Source: Bog-756 sp052326605
GTDB lineage: Bacteria > Actinomycetota > Acidimicrobiia > Acidimicrobiales > RAAP-2
NCBI GenBank assembly: GCA_052326605.1
Contig: JBKQMB010000001.1
Span: 1-64,000 of the forward strand
Direction of reading: 5' to 3'
Length of the DNA stretch: 64,000 bases
The notes below the pieces were generated by a model. The model was not told the origin of the DNA. It did not search any database and saw only the letters and a program-made list of their open reading frames with translations. Made by a program: the position numbers and the translations under genes. This document shows, piece after piece, positions 39,787-48,397 of this stretch; the first letter of the stretch is position 1; every line of letters starts with the position of its first letter.

Positions 39787-41777
39787 GGGGCCGGCGGACG
39801 GGGATCTTCGGCGACACTGGCAGGAGAGGACGCACCGGCGGTCACCAGCTCCCCTTCCCCGAGATCAGCAACGGCGGGAGCGTTCTCCTCGCTGTAGTGG
39901 TACGGGTCGCTCAGTACGACGGGGATGCGCTCGAAGTTGTAGTACGGCACCGGCGTCGGCGTCTGCCATTCGAGGCCCAGGGAGTTCCAGGGGTTGGTCG
40001 GCGCGGGCGTGGGCTTGATGAAGATCGACCACACGAAGTTGGCGATGAAGATGAGGAACGAGGCACCGAGGAGGAAGGCACTGACCGATGCGAAGTCGTT
40101 GAGCGCCTGCAGGTTCTGGGCGTACTCGAAGACCCGGCGGGGTTGGCCGAGCATGCCGATGAGGAACATCGGGAAGAAGGTCATATTGAAGAAGATGAAC
40201 ATCGTCCAGAAGTGGGCCTTGCCTAATTGCTTGTTCATCGTCTTGCCGGTCATCTTCGGGAGCCAGTAGTAGAGGCCGCCGAAGAAGGCGAAGATCAGGC
40301 CACCCATGATCGTGTAGTGGAAGTGGGCCAGGACGAAGAAGCTCCCGTGCACGGTGACGTTGACCGGCACGTCGGACAGGAACACGCCGGTCACCCCGCC
40401 GATCAGGAAGTTGAAGAACACGGCCAGGCAGAAGAGCATCGGCACTTCGAATCTGATCTTGGCCTTGTACAGCGTTCCGAGCCCCACCAGATAGATGAAC
40501 CCGGTCGGAATCGAGATCAGCTCGGTCGTCAGCATGAACAACGGACGCATGTCCGGGTTGATCCCGCTCTGGAACAGATGGTGCTGCCAGACGAAGAACG
40601 ACAGGAGCGCCACCCCGACCATCCCCGCGGCGGCCACCTTGTAGGCGAACAGGGGCTTTCGACAGAACACGGGCAGGAGCTCCGCCACGATGCCGAACCC
40701 TGGCAGGGCCATGATGTAGACCTCGGGGTGCCCGAAGAACCAGAAGAGGTTCTGCCAGAGGAACGAGCTGCCCCCGTGCTCGGTGACGTAGAAGGCGGTC
40801 TGGGCGGTGTGGTCGAGGATTCCGAACAGTCCTGCCGCCACCAGCGTCGGTGTGGCCAGGGTGAGCAGGGCGCAGGTGGCCAGGATCGACCACACGAAGA
40901 TGGGGATGCGGCTCCAGGTCATGCCCGGGGCCCGGTAGTTGATGATGGTGACGGCCAGGTTGAACCCGGCGGCCATCATCCCGATGCCGATGACGGCGAA
41001 GCCCACCAGATAGGACATCATGCCCACGCCGGCCTGCGTCTGCAGGGGTGCGTAGCCGGTCCAGCCGGTGGGGAAGCCTCCGTAGAACAGGGCGGAGAGG
41101 ATGACGAAGTACCCGGCGGTGAAGATCCAGAAGCTGAACGCCTCCACCCGGGGGAACGCGGTACGCCGTGCGCCGATCATCAGCGGCACCAGCCAGTTCC
41201 CCAGCGGCCCCACGATCACCGAGGTGGCCATCATCATCATGACCGTGCCGTGCTCGCTCACGATGGCGATGTAGGTTCCCGGGCCGAAGACGTGGCTGGT
41301 CGGCGAGAGCAGCTCGGTGCGGATGGCCATGGCCAGCAGGCCCCCGGTGAAGAAGAACCCGAGAACCCCGATGACGTACTGGAGCCCGACCACCTTGTGG
41401 TCACAGGTGTAGCGCAGGTACCGGGTCCAGCTGGTCGACTCGTACTCGGGGCGCGGCTCCATGCCGACCAACTTGGCCAGAGGGTAATTGACGGCACCGA
41501 TCCCCAGCAGCCACCCGGCCACGCCGAGCAGCAGGCCGCCGGTGACAGCGATGGAGTTCGACCCGCTGTTGGAGATGTTGATGTAGCCGCTGCCCACCAC
41601 ATTCCCCAACCAGTGGCCGAGAAGGTACCCGAGCACGGCGCCGATGACCGCGGTGCCGATGTGTTGGCTGAACCAGCCGGGCCGGGCCGGCAGACCCTGG
41701 AACCCTCCGAGCGCGGGCGGGGTCGGATCCGGATAGACGACCTCGGTTTCAGCTTCGCGTTCGGCGGCAAGAGTCAT
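39783..41777 (-). CDS. ctaD: cytochrome c oxidase subunit I (cluster B), both canonical proton-channel residues changed
   Basis: 664 residues. Heme and CuB ligands are intact: SEHGTVMM, GHPEVYIMALP with the cross-linking Tyr, WQHHLF and LAHFHYT. In the D-channel entry the Asp is replaced (GARRTAFPRVEAF, about residue 202), and the K-channel lysine position is Ile (IPTGFIYL, about 427). The HD pair before AHFHY is HG. Two extra N-terminal helices precede CDHKVVGLQY, as in cluster A. The oxygen-reducing centre should work, but proton uptake must follow other residues. It is flanked by COX2 and COX3 in one operon and is only moderately similar to the cluster A protein. Confidence 0.93.
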   Translation of the reverse strand: MTLAAEREAETEVVYPDPTPPALGGFQGLPARPGWFSQHIGTAVIGAVLGYLLGHWLGNVVGSGYINISNSGSNSIAVTGGLLLGVAGWLLGIGAVNYPLAKLVGMEPRPEYESTSWTRYLRYTCDHKVVGLQYVIGVLGFFFTGGLLAMAIRTELLSPTSHVFGPGTYIAIVSEHGTVMMMMATSVIVGPLGNWLVPLMIGARRTAFPRVEAFSFWIFTAGYFVILSALFYGGFPTGWTGYAPLQTQAGVGMMSYLVGFAVIGIGMMAAGFNLAVTIINYRAPGMTWSRIPIFVWSILATCALLTLATPTLVAAGLFGILDHTAQTAFYVTEHGGSSFLWQNLFWFFGHPEVYIMALPGFGIVAELLPVFCRKPLFAYKVAAAGMVGVALLSFFVWQHHLFQSGINPDMRPLFMLTTELISIPTGFIYLVGLGTLYKAKIRFEVPMLFCLAVFFNFLIGGVTGVFLSDVPVNVTVHGSFFVLAHFHYTIMGGLIFAFFGGLYYWLPKMTGKTMNKQLGKAHFWTMFIFFNMTFFPMFLIGMLGQPRRVFEYAQNLQALNDFASVSAFLLGASFLIFIANFVWSIFIKPTPAPTNPWNSLGLEWQTPTPVPYYNFERIPVVLSDPYHYSEENAPAVADLGEGELVTAGASSPASVAEDPRPPAP

Positions 41778-41789
41778 CGCATCAACTTT

Positions 41790-42752
41790 CTATGACTTTG
41801 CGGGAGTTGCCCCGTAGACCTCGGAGTTGCTGTACGGATCGACGTTGTCGGGGTAGTACCCGCCATCGGCGCCGTTGGCGTCCGGCACGTAGGTCCAGGC
41901 AAACGGGGGCAGGAGCCTGGTGTTGGCCGCCGTTGCCCTTTCGGTCGCCTTGGCCCAGATGTTGAAGGCCGTCTTGGACACGACACTGCCGTAATTGAAC
42001 ATGGAGCCGTGCCACAGCCCGCAGAGCTCGTCGCATCGCACGGTGACGCTGCCCGCCTGGCGGGTGGTGGTGTAGGCCACGTTGTCGAGCTGGGGGTTGG
42101 CGTCGGCCTTGATGCTCAGCTGGTAGGCCCAAAAGTCGTGGATCACGTCGAGGGAGGTCACGTGGAAGGCGATGGTGGTGCCGTTGGGGATCACCAGCTG
42201 CTGGCTCTCGAAACCCCCGAAGGTCGGATAGCGGTAGGTGAACTTCCACTGTTGGGCGATCACCTGCACGGGCAGGACGGTGGCCGAGGTGGGAGTCCAG
42301 ATCGGGTTGGGGCCCTCGCCCCCACCGGAGCCGGCGTTGACGACGAGCTCGACGGTGCCGAAGACGAACAGCCCGAGGACGATCACCGTGGTGGTGACGA
42401 TCCATCCGACCTGCACACCGAGGTTGGACCGGGCCTGGGGTCCGCCCACCGGCTCGGGGGCGCCCTTGCGCGAGGCCCGCCACATGATGATGGAGTACGC
42501 CATGTACACCCAGACGGCGATCATCACGGGCAGGGCGATGAGGAACAGGATGGTGAAGTCGTCCTGGTTCTCGGAGGCCGCCGAGGTCATGTCGCCGGGT
42601 GGGACGTGGGGACCGACCAGAAAGTAGAAGAGCAGGTCGAGCACCACGGCGAGAACGGCCCAGATGGCGACCATGCGCCAGATGTGACGGGGTTCTTGCT
42701 GGGCCGGCTCGGTCACTTCCTGACTCGTCGGCTGTCCCGTGTCGATGGTCAC
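41790..42752 (-). CDS. ctaC: cytochrome c oxidase subunit II with CuA site (cluster B)
   Basis: 320 residues from GTG 42752, which overlaps the upstream cupredoxin-like gene by four bases (GTGA). Three hydrophobic segments precede the cupredoxin domain. CuA ligands are complete: His in DVIHDFW and CDELCGLWHGSM with the usual Glu. A C-terminal tail of about 60 residues (PFAWTYVPDANGADGGYYPD) is extra relative to ordinary COX2. A longer frame to 42845 is antisense-like sequence within the upstream gene. The donor is expected to be a periplasmic cytochrome or copper protein. Confidence 0.93.
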   Translation of the reverse strand: MTIDTGQPTSQEVTEPAQQEPRHIWRMVAIWAVLAVVLDLLFYFLVGPHVPPGDMTSAASENQDDFTILFLIALPVMIAVWVYMAYSIIMWRASRKGAPEPVGGPQARSNLGVQVGWIVTTTVIVLGLFVFGTVELVVNAGSGGGEGPNPIWTPTSATVLPVQVIAQQWKFTYRYPTFGGFESQQLVIPNGTTIAFHVTSLDVIHDFWAYQLSIKADANPQLDNVAYTTTRQAGSVTVRCDELCGLWHGSMFNYGSVVSKTAFNIWAKATERATAANTRLLPPFAWTYVPDANGADGGYYPDNVDPYSNSEVYGATPAKS

Positions 42753-43435
42753 GAGACGACGTCCAGGAAGCCGCCCATGTAGCCGACCGTGCTCATCGGT
42801 CCCCCGTTTCCGTACAGGAAGCCCAGCCCGCAGGGCACGAAGCACTGCCAGGGATAGTCACCCGGCCCCGGAGTGACGAACGAGGCCCTGATGATGTTGC
42901 GCACCGAGCTCGGTGAGGAGCACGGTGCCTGGCTGCAGACGTTGCTGGCATTGGGGTTGACGCCGACCAGTGGGATGTTGATCCCGAGGGTCGGGATGGA
43001 GAACGTGTGACCGACGCCATTGGCGGAGTTCGAGTCGTAGACCGAGACCGGCTTGCCGTTGAGGATCTCGACGTTCCCGAGCGTCCCCTGCACCCGTCCC
43101 CACTGCTGGTTGCGGAGCGGGCTGCCCGAGTCGAACTGCTCGATCGTCAGGTTGATCCGGGTGTGGGCCGGCACCTTCCAGAGGGTCGTGTGGACCCACT
43201 GGCCTTGTGGGTTCTTCACCAGGTACGAGACCCAGGTCGGATGATCACCGAACCCGGTGCCGATGCTTCCCACCGTCTGCACGGTCAGGTCCACCGGAGA
43301 ACCGGCGGGCTGCGCCGAGGTGAAGTCGACGGTCGCTGGCTGGGGGAGCATGAAGCCCACCACGGCCCAGACGGCGAAGCCTGCAGCCACGACGAAGAGC
43401 CCGATGACCACCGAAAGCCTTCCCCCAAATGACAT
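42749..43435 (-). CDS. membrane-anchored cupredoxin-like protein with CxxPCG motif (cluster B)
   Basis: 228 residues from ATG 43435 (GGGGAG six bases upstream). One N-terminal helix (LSVVIGLFVVAAGFAVWAVV) anchors a beta-sandwich domain. Conserved with the cluster A copy are GVGHTFSIP, the motif WQCFVPCGLGFLYGNGGPM and the end VGYMGGFLDVV. Extra cysteines NVCSQAPCSS occur only here. No second His follows the Cys pair, so a normal CuA or blue-copper site is unlikely. It is the first gene after the operon promoter and overlaps COX2, implying tight stoichiometry with the oxidase. Confidence 0.72.
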   Translation of the reverse strand: MSFGGRLSVVIGLFVVAAGFAVWAVVGFMLPQPATVDFTSAQPAGSPVDLTVQTVGSIGTGFGDHPTWVSYLVKNPQGQWVHTTLWKVPAHTRINLTIEQFDSGSPLRNQQWGRVQGTLGNVEILNGKPVSVYDSNSANGVGHTFSIPTLGINIPLVGVNPNASNVCSQAPCSSPSSVRNIIRASFVTPGPGDYPWQCFVPCGLGFLYGNGGPMSTVGYMGGFLDVVS

Positions 43436-43554
43436 CTCGCACTCCCCGGCGCCGTCGAGTGGCTGGTCAGGCCCACAGGGGCCCACCGATCCCACCTGCG
43501 ACCGGACTCCGCACATTCCCCAAGAGGTCGTGAAGAACCCGGATCGTGATGGTG

Positions 43555-43583
43555 ACAGTAAGCGGACTCACCGGACAGGTCAA
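43555..43583 (-). promoter_or_regulatory. promoter of oxidase B operon
   Basis: On the minus strand TTGACC (43583-43578), a 17-base spacer and TACTGT (43560-43555) precede the cupredoxin-like gene by about 120 bases. The leader of roughly 110 bases leaves room for RNA-level control, but no known motif was recognised in it. Confidence 0.5.
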
Positions 43584-43640
43584 GTACCTTTCCGATCGCC
43601 CCCGAAGACCCCGGCAACGCCAAGAGACCGTCGCCGCTTC

Positions 43641-44561
43641 CTACGTGCGGTCGACGGCGCCGGTCCGTGAGGGCCTCAAGTCCTGGGCCTCGACCACGAC
43701 ACCCCGGTGGGACAGTCGCTCGAGCACGTTGGAGATCGACCCTTCCTGGTCGATGGCCCGCTTGATGACCACGATCAGGGCCGGAACGGCCCAGAAGTCG
43801 CCGCAGACCCACAGGATGGCCGCGCCGATCTGCTGGTCGGCGAAGGGCGAGAGGGTCACGCCCGGGATGTGGGCGTAGACCGAGTACCAACTGGCGGCGC
43901 TCAACATGCTCAGGGCCATGGCCAGCACGAACATGATGACGTTGGTGCTGATGATGGCCCCGGCCTGCCAGATCGGGCTGGCCTTCACCCTGAACGGGTG
44001 CGAGGGGATGATCTGCAGCCAGAAGAGGACCCCGGTGACGAAGAAGCTCCCGTGCATCAGCCAGATGTGGATGCCCTGGTTCTGCTCGGACAGGTCGAAC
44101 AGGACGGGGAGGTGCCAGACGACCATGACCACGTTGAAGGAGATGAGGGCGAACCAGGGGTCGGTGATGAATCGACCCACCCCTCGGAGGGTCCGCGACC
44201 AGGGGCCGAGCATCACGAATCGACCCACCTTGCGGCGGATGCCCACCGGCAGGGCGAAGAGCAAGGGGATCCACGGAGCTCCCAGGACGATGAGGATGGG
44301 TGCATAGAAGGCGATCAGCAGGTGCTCGATCATGTGCACGAAGAAGTAGTCGCTGGCCCAGTAGTCGATCGGCGAATCGACAGCGAGCAGCAGAACGCCG
44401 AGGCCTCCGTAGAAGGAGAGCGAGAGGAGGCGGCGCCTGCGGGTCCGAGCTGGATCCGACCGGTGGCGCAGCCGGGCGAGTCCTACCTCATGGGCGAAGA
44501 CGACGACGGCCACGACCAGCACGAAGGGGTCGAACGACCAGTCCTGGGTGACGTACTGCAC
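43641..44561 (-). CDS. ctaG: CtaG-family cytochrome oxidase assembly protein (cluster B)
   Basis: 306 residues, seven membrane helices. Family marks: FVHMIEHLLIAFYAPILIVLG, VVMVVWHLPVLFDL, SFFVTGVLFW and DQQIGAAILWVCGDFWAVPAL. GAGGAGG lies about six bases before the GTG at 44561. A 25-residue soluble tail follows the last helix. Homolog of the cluster A CtaG at 19550-20407, in the same relative position. Expected to help assemble the copper centre of the oxidase. Confidence 0.88.
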   Translation of the reverse strand: MQYVTQDWSFDPFVLVVAVVVFAHEVGLARLRHRSDPARTRRRRLLSLSFYGGLGVLLLAVDSPIDYWASDYFFVHMIEHLLIAFYAPILIVLGAPWIPLLFALPVGIRRKVGRFVMLGPWSRTLRGVGRFITDPWFALISFNVVMVVWHLPVLFDLSEQNQGIHIWLMHGSFFVTGVLFWLQIIPSHPFRVKASPIWQAGAIISTNVIMFVLAMALSMLSAASWYSVYAHIPGVTLSPFADQQIGAAILWVCGDFWAVPALIVVIKRAIDQEGSISNVLERLSHRGVVVEAQDLRPSRTGAVDRT

Positions 44562-44625
44562 GGCCGACCTCCTCTTCCCGCTGGTCCTAGGTGGGTGGGC
44601 CCACGATAGACCGGTCTTTCCTTCG

Positions 44626-45840
44626 TCATCCCGACGATCCGTACTGGATCGGCACGTTCAACGTCTGGGTGCGATGCCATCCGCCACTGCCCAGTGTGTC
44701 CACGTCGAGGCTCGACTGGTCGGCGATGAGGGCGTCGAAAACCCCGTCGGGCGCGCCGACGACGACCGACGTACCCGCCGGCAGGGGCGCGAGCGGACGC
44801 CAGGGGCCGCCGGACGGGCTGATCGCCGATGCCGAGGCGCTGCCGTCTGCTCCTCGCACGGTGACGATCAGCCCACCGGTGGCGGTGACCCCGGTCGAGG
44901 TCAGGCTTCCTCTCCCCAGGGGGAGAGATGCCGAGACCGACCAGCTCTTCACCCCATCGGAACTCCACAGGGCGACGAGCCTGCGTGCTCTCCCCTCGCC
45001 TGCACTCACCAGGGCGGTGGTTCCTGCCGCAGTGGCCACCAGGCGTAGTACCTGCGTCGGGCCTTCCGGTGCCGGAACGGAGGGCCCGATCGGCTGCCAG
45101 GCTCCGTCCACGGATTCGAAGATGCCGACTTCCGGCCCGCGGGCGCACGCGGCCCCGACCCGTTCCTCGCCGTTCGGAGCGAAGGAGACGGCGGTGAGTG
45201 CCTCGACGTCGCACGCCGAGGCGGACGGGTCGGCGATCAGCGTCGCTGTCGACGCAACCCGCTTCCACTCGGCGAGGTCACCGTTGCTGGCCACCACGTC
45301 CCCGCCGCCGGTTCGCAGGAGAGCGAGGTACTGGTGTCCGGCGGAGGCGGCCAGGGAGTCCGGCACCGACGCAAGGCCGCCCGGGAGGACCCCCGGCTCC
45401 CAGGTGGAACCCTGGTCGGTGCTCTGGGCCAGCGGGGAGAAACGGAGGTCGAGCGACGGTTCGAACCCTGCGGTGATCGTCGCCGACGGGCCGAGCGACA
45501 CCACCAGCCCGCCGTTGCTGGCCACGCCCGGTGGCGTGGCCAGCTCCCACGCGGACGAACTGTCCGACAGGTAGAGGAGCTGCCAGAAGGTGTTCAGAGG
45601 CTCGTCGAGATGGCCCATGGCCAGGGTGGCCCAGGTCCCCGTCTGGCCGGCGAACGACGTGGCCAGTGGAACCGCTGCCAACCCGTTGGAGGATGGAGAG
45701 GGTGCCGCTCCCGTACCTCCTGGCGACGAGCACGCCGACAGGACAGCCGCCGAGAGGACGATCGCACCGAGAGCGGCCGTCACTGCCATCGGCCTCGAGC
45801 GCGGGCGACGCGGGCGATCATGCCCCGATCGGGCGATCAC
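44626..45840 (-). CDS. propeller-like lipoprotein of unknown function (cluster B)
   Basis: 404 residues from GTG 45840, which overlaps the SCO1-fusion stop by four bases as in cluster A; ATG 45789 is an alternative (387 residues). The signal ends in the lipobox LSAC-SS after an Arg-rich n-region, so the mature protein is a lipoprotein. BNR-like blades (DQGSTWEPG, SSDGVKSWS) and the shared blocks LAMGHLDEPLNTFWQLL and TPPGVASNGGLVV link it to the protein at 20481-21677, with the same C-terminal VPIQYGSS. The cluster A copy has no lipobox Cys. Function unknown; the linkage suggests oxidase or copper-centre maturation. Confidence 0.72.
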   Translation of the reverse strand: MIARSGHDRPRRPRSRPMAVTAALGAIVLSAAVLSACSSPGGTGAAPSPSSNGLAAVPLATSFAGQTGTWATLAMGHLDEPLNTFWQLLYLSDSSSAWELATPPGVASNGGLVVSLGPSATITAGFEPSLDLRFSPLAQSTDQGSTWEPGVLPGGLASVPDSLAASAGHQYLALLRTGGGDVVASNGDLAEWKRVASTATLIADPSASACDVEALTAVSFAPNGEERVGAACARGPEVGIFESVDGAWQPIGPSVPAPEGPTQVLRLVATAAGTTALVSAGEGRARRLVALWSSDGVKSWSVSASLPLGRGSLTSTGVTATGGLIVTVRGADGSASASAISPSGGPWRPLAPLPAGTSVVVGAPDGVFDALIADQSSLDVDTLGSGGWHRTQTLNVPIQYGSSG

Positions 45841-47687
45841 GAGTGTGAGATCTGCCGAACCTGGCCCGCGAGGAGAACCGAGAACGAGGACCTGCTCGGC
45901 GCGCTGCCGGCGCCGGGGTCGGAATTGAGTATCTCCCGGGTGTGACCGCTGCCGTCGATGATGTACACGATGTCGCTGTGGGCGACCATTCCCCCGGCCG
46001 GTGTCACTTCTGTCTGCACCCCGTAGTCGCTCCACACCTGGTCGAGCTGGGCCACCGACCCGGTCAGATAGGTCCAGTTGGTCAGGTGGTCGAGCCCCTC
46101 TTGCCGGTCGAAGGCGTTGGTGAGGGCAGTGGTGTTGTACAGCGGATTGTCGACGATGGCCACCAGGTCGACACGGGACGCGCCGGTACCCAGCATCTGG
46201 TCGGTCACCCGCAGTTCCTGGGCGATGAGGGGGCAGTCCGAGGTGCAGACCGGGTCGAGGAAGGTGAGCACCACCGTGTGGCCGCCGAGCTGCTTCAGTG
46301 AGACCTCGTGGCCTTGCTGGTCCGTGAGCGTGAACGGTGCGGCCGGCAGGTCGACCACGTTCGGCGTACCGTTACTCGCCTCGGCGAGGATGGGGTCAGC
46401 GTTGGGGTTGGTGGCGGCCACGGCCATCGGGGCCGCCCCGACCAGCACGACCCCCACCGCTCCCAAGGCGGCAAGGGTCCGGAGCAGGTAGGAGGGGGTG
46501 AGGCGGTCGAGGATCCCGGTCGGGACACCGGATGTCACGGGAACCGATCCCGAGGACTCCACGGGGGCCTGGACCCGCACCGGCAGGCGGAACATGGCCA
46601 GGTAGCCGCCGGTGAACACAGCCGCCATGGGAATCATCGAGTTGGGGTCGGTACCCACCCCTCCGAAGAAGCCCAAATCCTGGACGAGGATCCAATCGGC
46701 CAGGCAGAGGACGGCGCCGACGACGACTCCGATCCGCACGAGCCGGTGGCTGCCACTGACGAAGCAGGCCCCGATCCCGAGGAGCAGCAGGACGACAACC
46801 AGGTTGACCCCCCACCCGTGCGATGCATCGAACGACCCGAAACCACGGACCCACGACGAGAACAGGGAGGGTTGGGAGACCTGGGCCATCTGGTGCACCA
46901 TGGCGGTGAGGGTCCCCGGCACCGCCGAGGGGTGGGCCTGACCCTCCCAGAACCCGCGGCCCGGCCAGGCCTGGAGGACCCCCATGCCGAGGAAGAACAC
47001 GCCCATTCCCCTGAGAACCCCCCTCCCGAGCCTGGGTGTCTCCCAAGACGAGTCCGGCAGGGCAATCAGCGCTCCGGCGACCGCATAGAAGAGAACCGCC
47101 CCGGGTGAGCCGAACATCCAGCTGCTGCCGTGTCCGAAGATGCCGCCGAAGGCCTCGCCGAACACCCAGACCACCAGGCCCCAGCCGACGCTGACACCCC
47201 CGGCGGCCCTCGACCAGTATCCACGCGGCGCCACCAGGAGGAACACGCCGACGCCGATCTGGATCCACACGGTCGCTGCGGCTGCGGACACCGGATGGTT
47301 GGACCAGATGGTGGTACCGACGTTGACCAGGTGTTGCACCCAGCCAGGGGAGGAGCTTGCCGCCGGAGTGATGACGGTCCCCGGCAGGCCGAGTGGCATC
47401 GATCCCTGGACCTGGAGCAGGCCGTCGAAGATCCAGATGATCCCGAAGGTGACCCGGAGCATCCGGCGTCCCGCCGGCTCCGGATAGGGCTGCGTCTCCA
47501 CGACGGGGGCATCCAGGGTGCCGGCAGCAACCGCCCGCCGAAAACTGATCGTTCGGATGGCATTCCACGCCAGCGCCAAGAAGACCAGGAGCAGCACGAT
47601 GACGAGGAACTGGTGCAGCAGAGCGGCACGGAACGCGGCGGCGATCGCCGGGTTGTCGGTCTGAAGCCCGTGCCCCATTCCCGGCAT
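45837..47687 (-). CDS. polytopic membrane domain fused to SCO1-type copper chaperone (cluster B)
   Basis: 616 residues from ATG 47687; the start MPGMG matches the cluster A homolog. Membrane domain motif IWIFDGLLQVQGSMPLGLPG, then WVFGEAFGGIFG and GSPGAVLFY; after a linker and a further helix comes the SCO1 domain with FLDPVCTSDCP (about 480) and His in VAHSDIVYIID (about 570). All SCO1 copper ligands are present. A frame extending to ATG 47774 follows a good -10 box by five bases, so a 29-residue longer leaderless product cannot be excluded. The pairing with the downstream lipoprotein is the same as in cluster A. Confidence 0.85.
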   Translation of the reverse strand: MPGMGHGLQTDNPAIAAAFRAALLHQFLVIVLLLVFLALAWNAIRTISFRRAVAAGTLDAPVVETQPYPEPAGRRMLRVTFGIIWIFDGLLQVQGSMPLGLPGTVITPAASSSPGWVQHLVNVGTTIWSNHPVSAAAATVWIQIGVGVFLLVAPRGYWSRAAGGVSVGWGLVVWVFGEAFGGIFGHGSSWMFGSPGAVLFYAVAGALIALPDSSWETPRLGRGVLRGMGVFFLGMGVLQAWPGRGFWEGQAHPSAVPGTLTAMVHQMAQVSQPSLFSSWVRGFGSFDASHGWGVNLVVVLLLLGIGACFVSGSHRLVRIGVVVGAVLCLADWILVQDLGFFGGVGTDPNSMIPMAAVFTGGYLAMFRLPVRVQAPVESSGSVPVTSGVPTGILDRLTPSYLLRTLAALGAVGVVLVGAAPMAVAATNPNADPILAEASNGTPNVVDLPAAPFTLTDQQGHEVSLKQLGGHTVVLTFLDPVCTSDCPLIAQELRVTDQMLGTGASRVDLVAIVDNPLYNTTALTNAFDRQEGLDHLTNWTYLTGSVAQLDQVWSDYGVQTEVTPAGGMVAHSDIVYIIDGSGHTREILNSDPGAGSAPSRSSFSVLLAGQVRQISHS

Positions 47688-47779
47688 CTGGTCACCACTC
47701 TTCCTCTGATCCGACTGGTCCGACGGCTCCCGACCTCGGGGAGTGCAGGCCGGCCACGCCCACCGGCTCGACATCGGCG

Positions 47780-47785
47780 ATTGTA
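47780..47785 (-). promoter_or_regulatory. candidate -10 box TACAAT
   Basis: TACAAT on the minus strand lies five bases before ATG 47774 and 93 bases before the preferred SCO1-fusion start. It differs from the bacterial consensus at one position. Confidence 0.45.
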
Positions 47786-47868
47786 GGTCGATACACCGGC
47801 TTCATCCTTGGCGCCGACTTGCCCAACGAGAGCCCTGAACCGTCTCGGCTTCGGGCAAGGGTGGGGCC

Positions 47869-48258
47869 TCAGGGTTTTGGTTCGGACTCAGACCGGGCGT
47901 GACGGGCGTCAGCTTCGGCCGCGGCCAACGTTCGCTGGTGGTCCTGCCAGGCCTTGAGCATCTCGACGTGTTCGGGAGCCACCACCTTCGGTTTGGCTCT
48001 GGCTTTCCTCATCCGCCTGTTCTGATGGAGCAGGTTCCACCACATGTAGCAGGCAAACACGGCGAACAGGGGCCATTCGAACACGTAAGCCCAGCTCAGC
48101 TCGTTTCCGCCGAGGGCACGCCTCACCTCGAACCAGAAGGCCCCGGCACAGAGGAGCAGCGCCCCGGCCAGGGTGAGGTGGAGCCTGACAGCCTCCGACC
48201 CGGTCAGACGCTTGCCCGGTTGAGGCTGAACCGGATCCGGCGGTGCGGGCGAATCCAC
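47869..48258 (-). CDS. small two-helix membrane protein linked to oxidase cluster B
   Basis: 129 residues from GTG 48258; a GTG at 48267 would overlap the -10 box and is less likely. Two helices (HLTLAGALLLCAGAFWFEV and WAYVFEWPLFAVFACYMWW), then a basic loop (NRRMRKARAKPK) and a charged helix. The core is shared with the cluster A protein at 19036-19479. The first gene, by transcription, of the cluster B group. Unknown function, probably oxidase-linked. Confidence 0.75.
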   Translation of the reverse strand: MDSPAPPDPVQPQPGKRLTGSEAVRLHLTLAGALLLCAGAFWFEVRRALGGNELSWAYVFEWPLFAVFACYMWWNLLHQNRRMRKARAKPKVVAPEHVEMLKAWQDHQRTLAAAEADARHARSESEPKP

Positions 48259-48271
48259 GTCCCTCACCCTA
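48259..48271 (-). promoter_or_regulatory. candidate -10 box, leaderless start
   Basis: TAGGGT (48271-48266, minus strand) stands seven bases before GTG 48258, the same hexamer as before the cluster A paralog. Confidence 0.45.
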
Positions 48272-48397
48272 CCGGCGACTCAGGTCGAGTTCGCCCCGGA
48301 GCAACGGGCGCCCAACGTGCCGGCCGGGCGCAGACCGAGGCCACCACCATGGCAGTCGCACGCCAGCGGTGAGGACTTGAGTTCTCGGAGGTCCCGG

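Noticed and set aside
40227..41795. Long plus-strand frame opposite COX1 of cluster B
   Set aside because: Same reason: antisense of a well-supported gene with no domain of its own.
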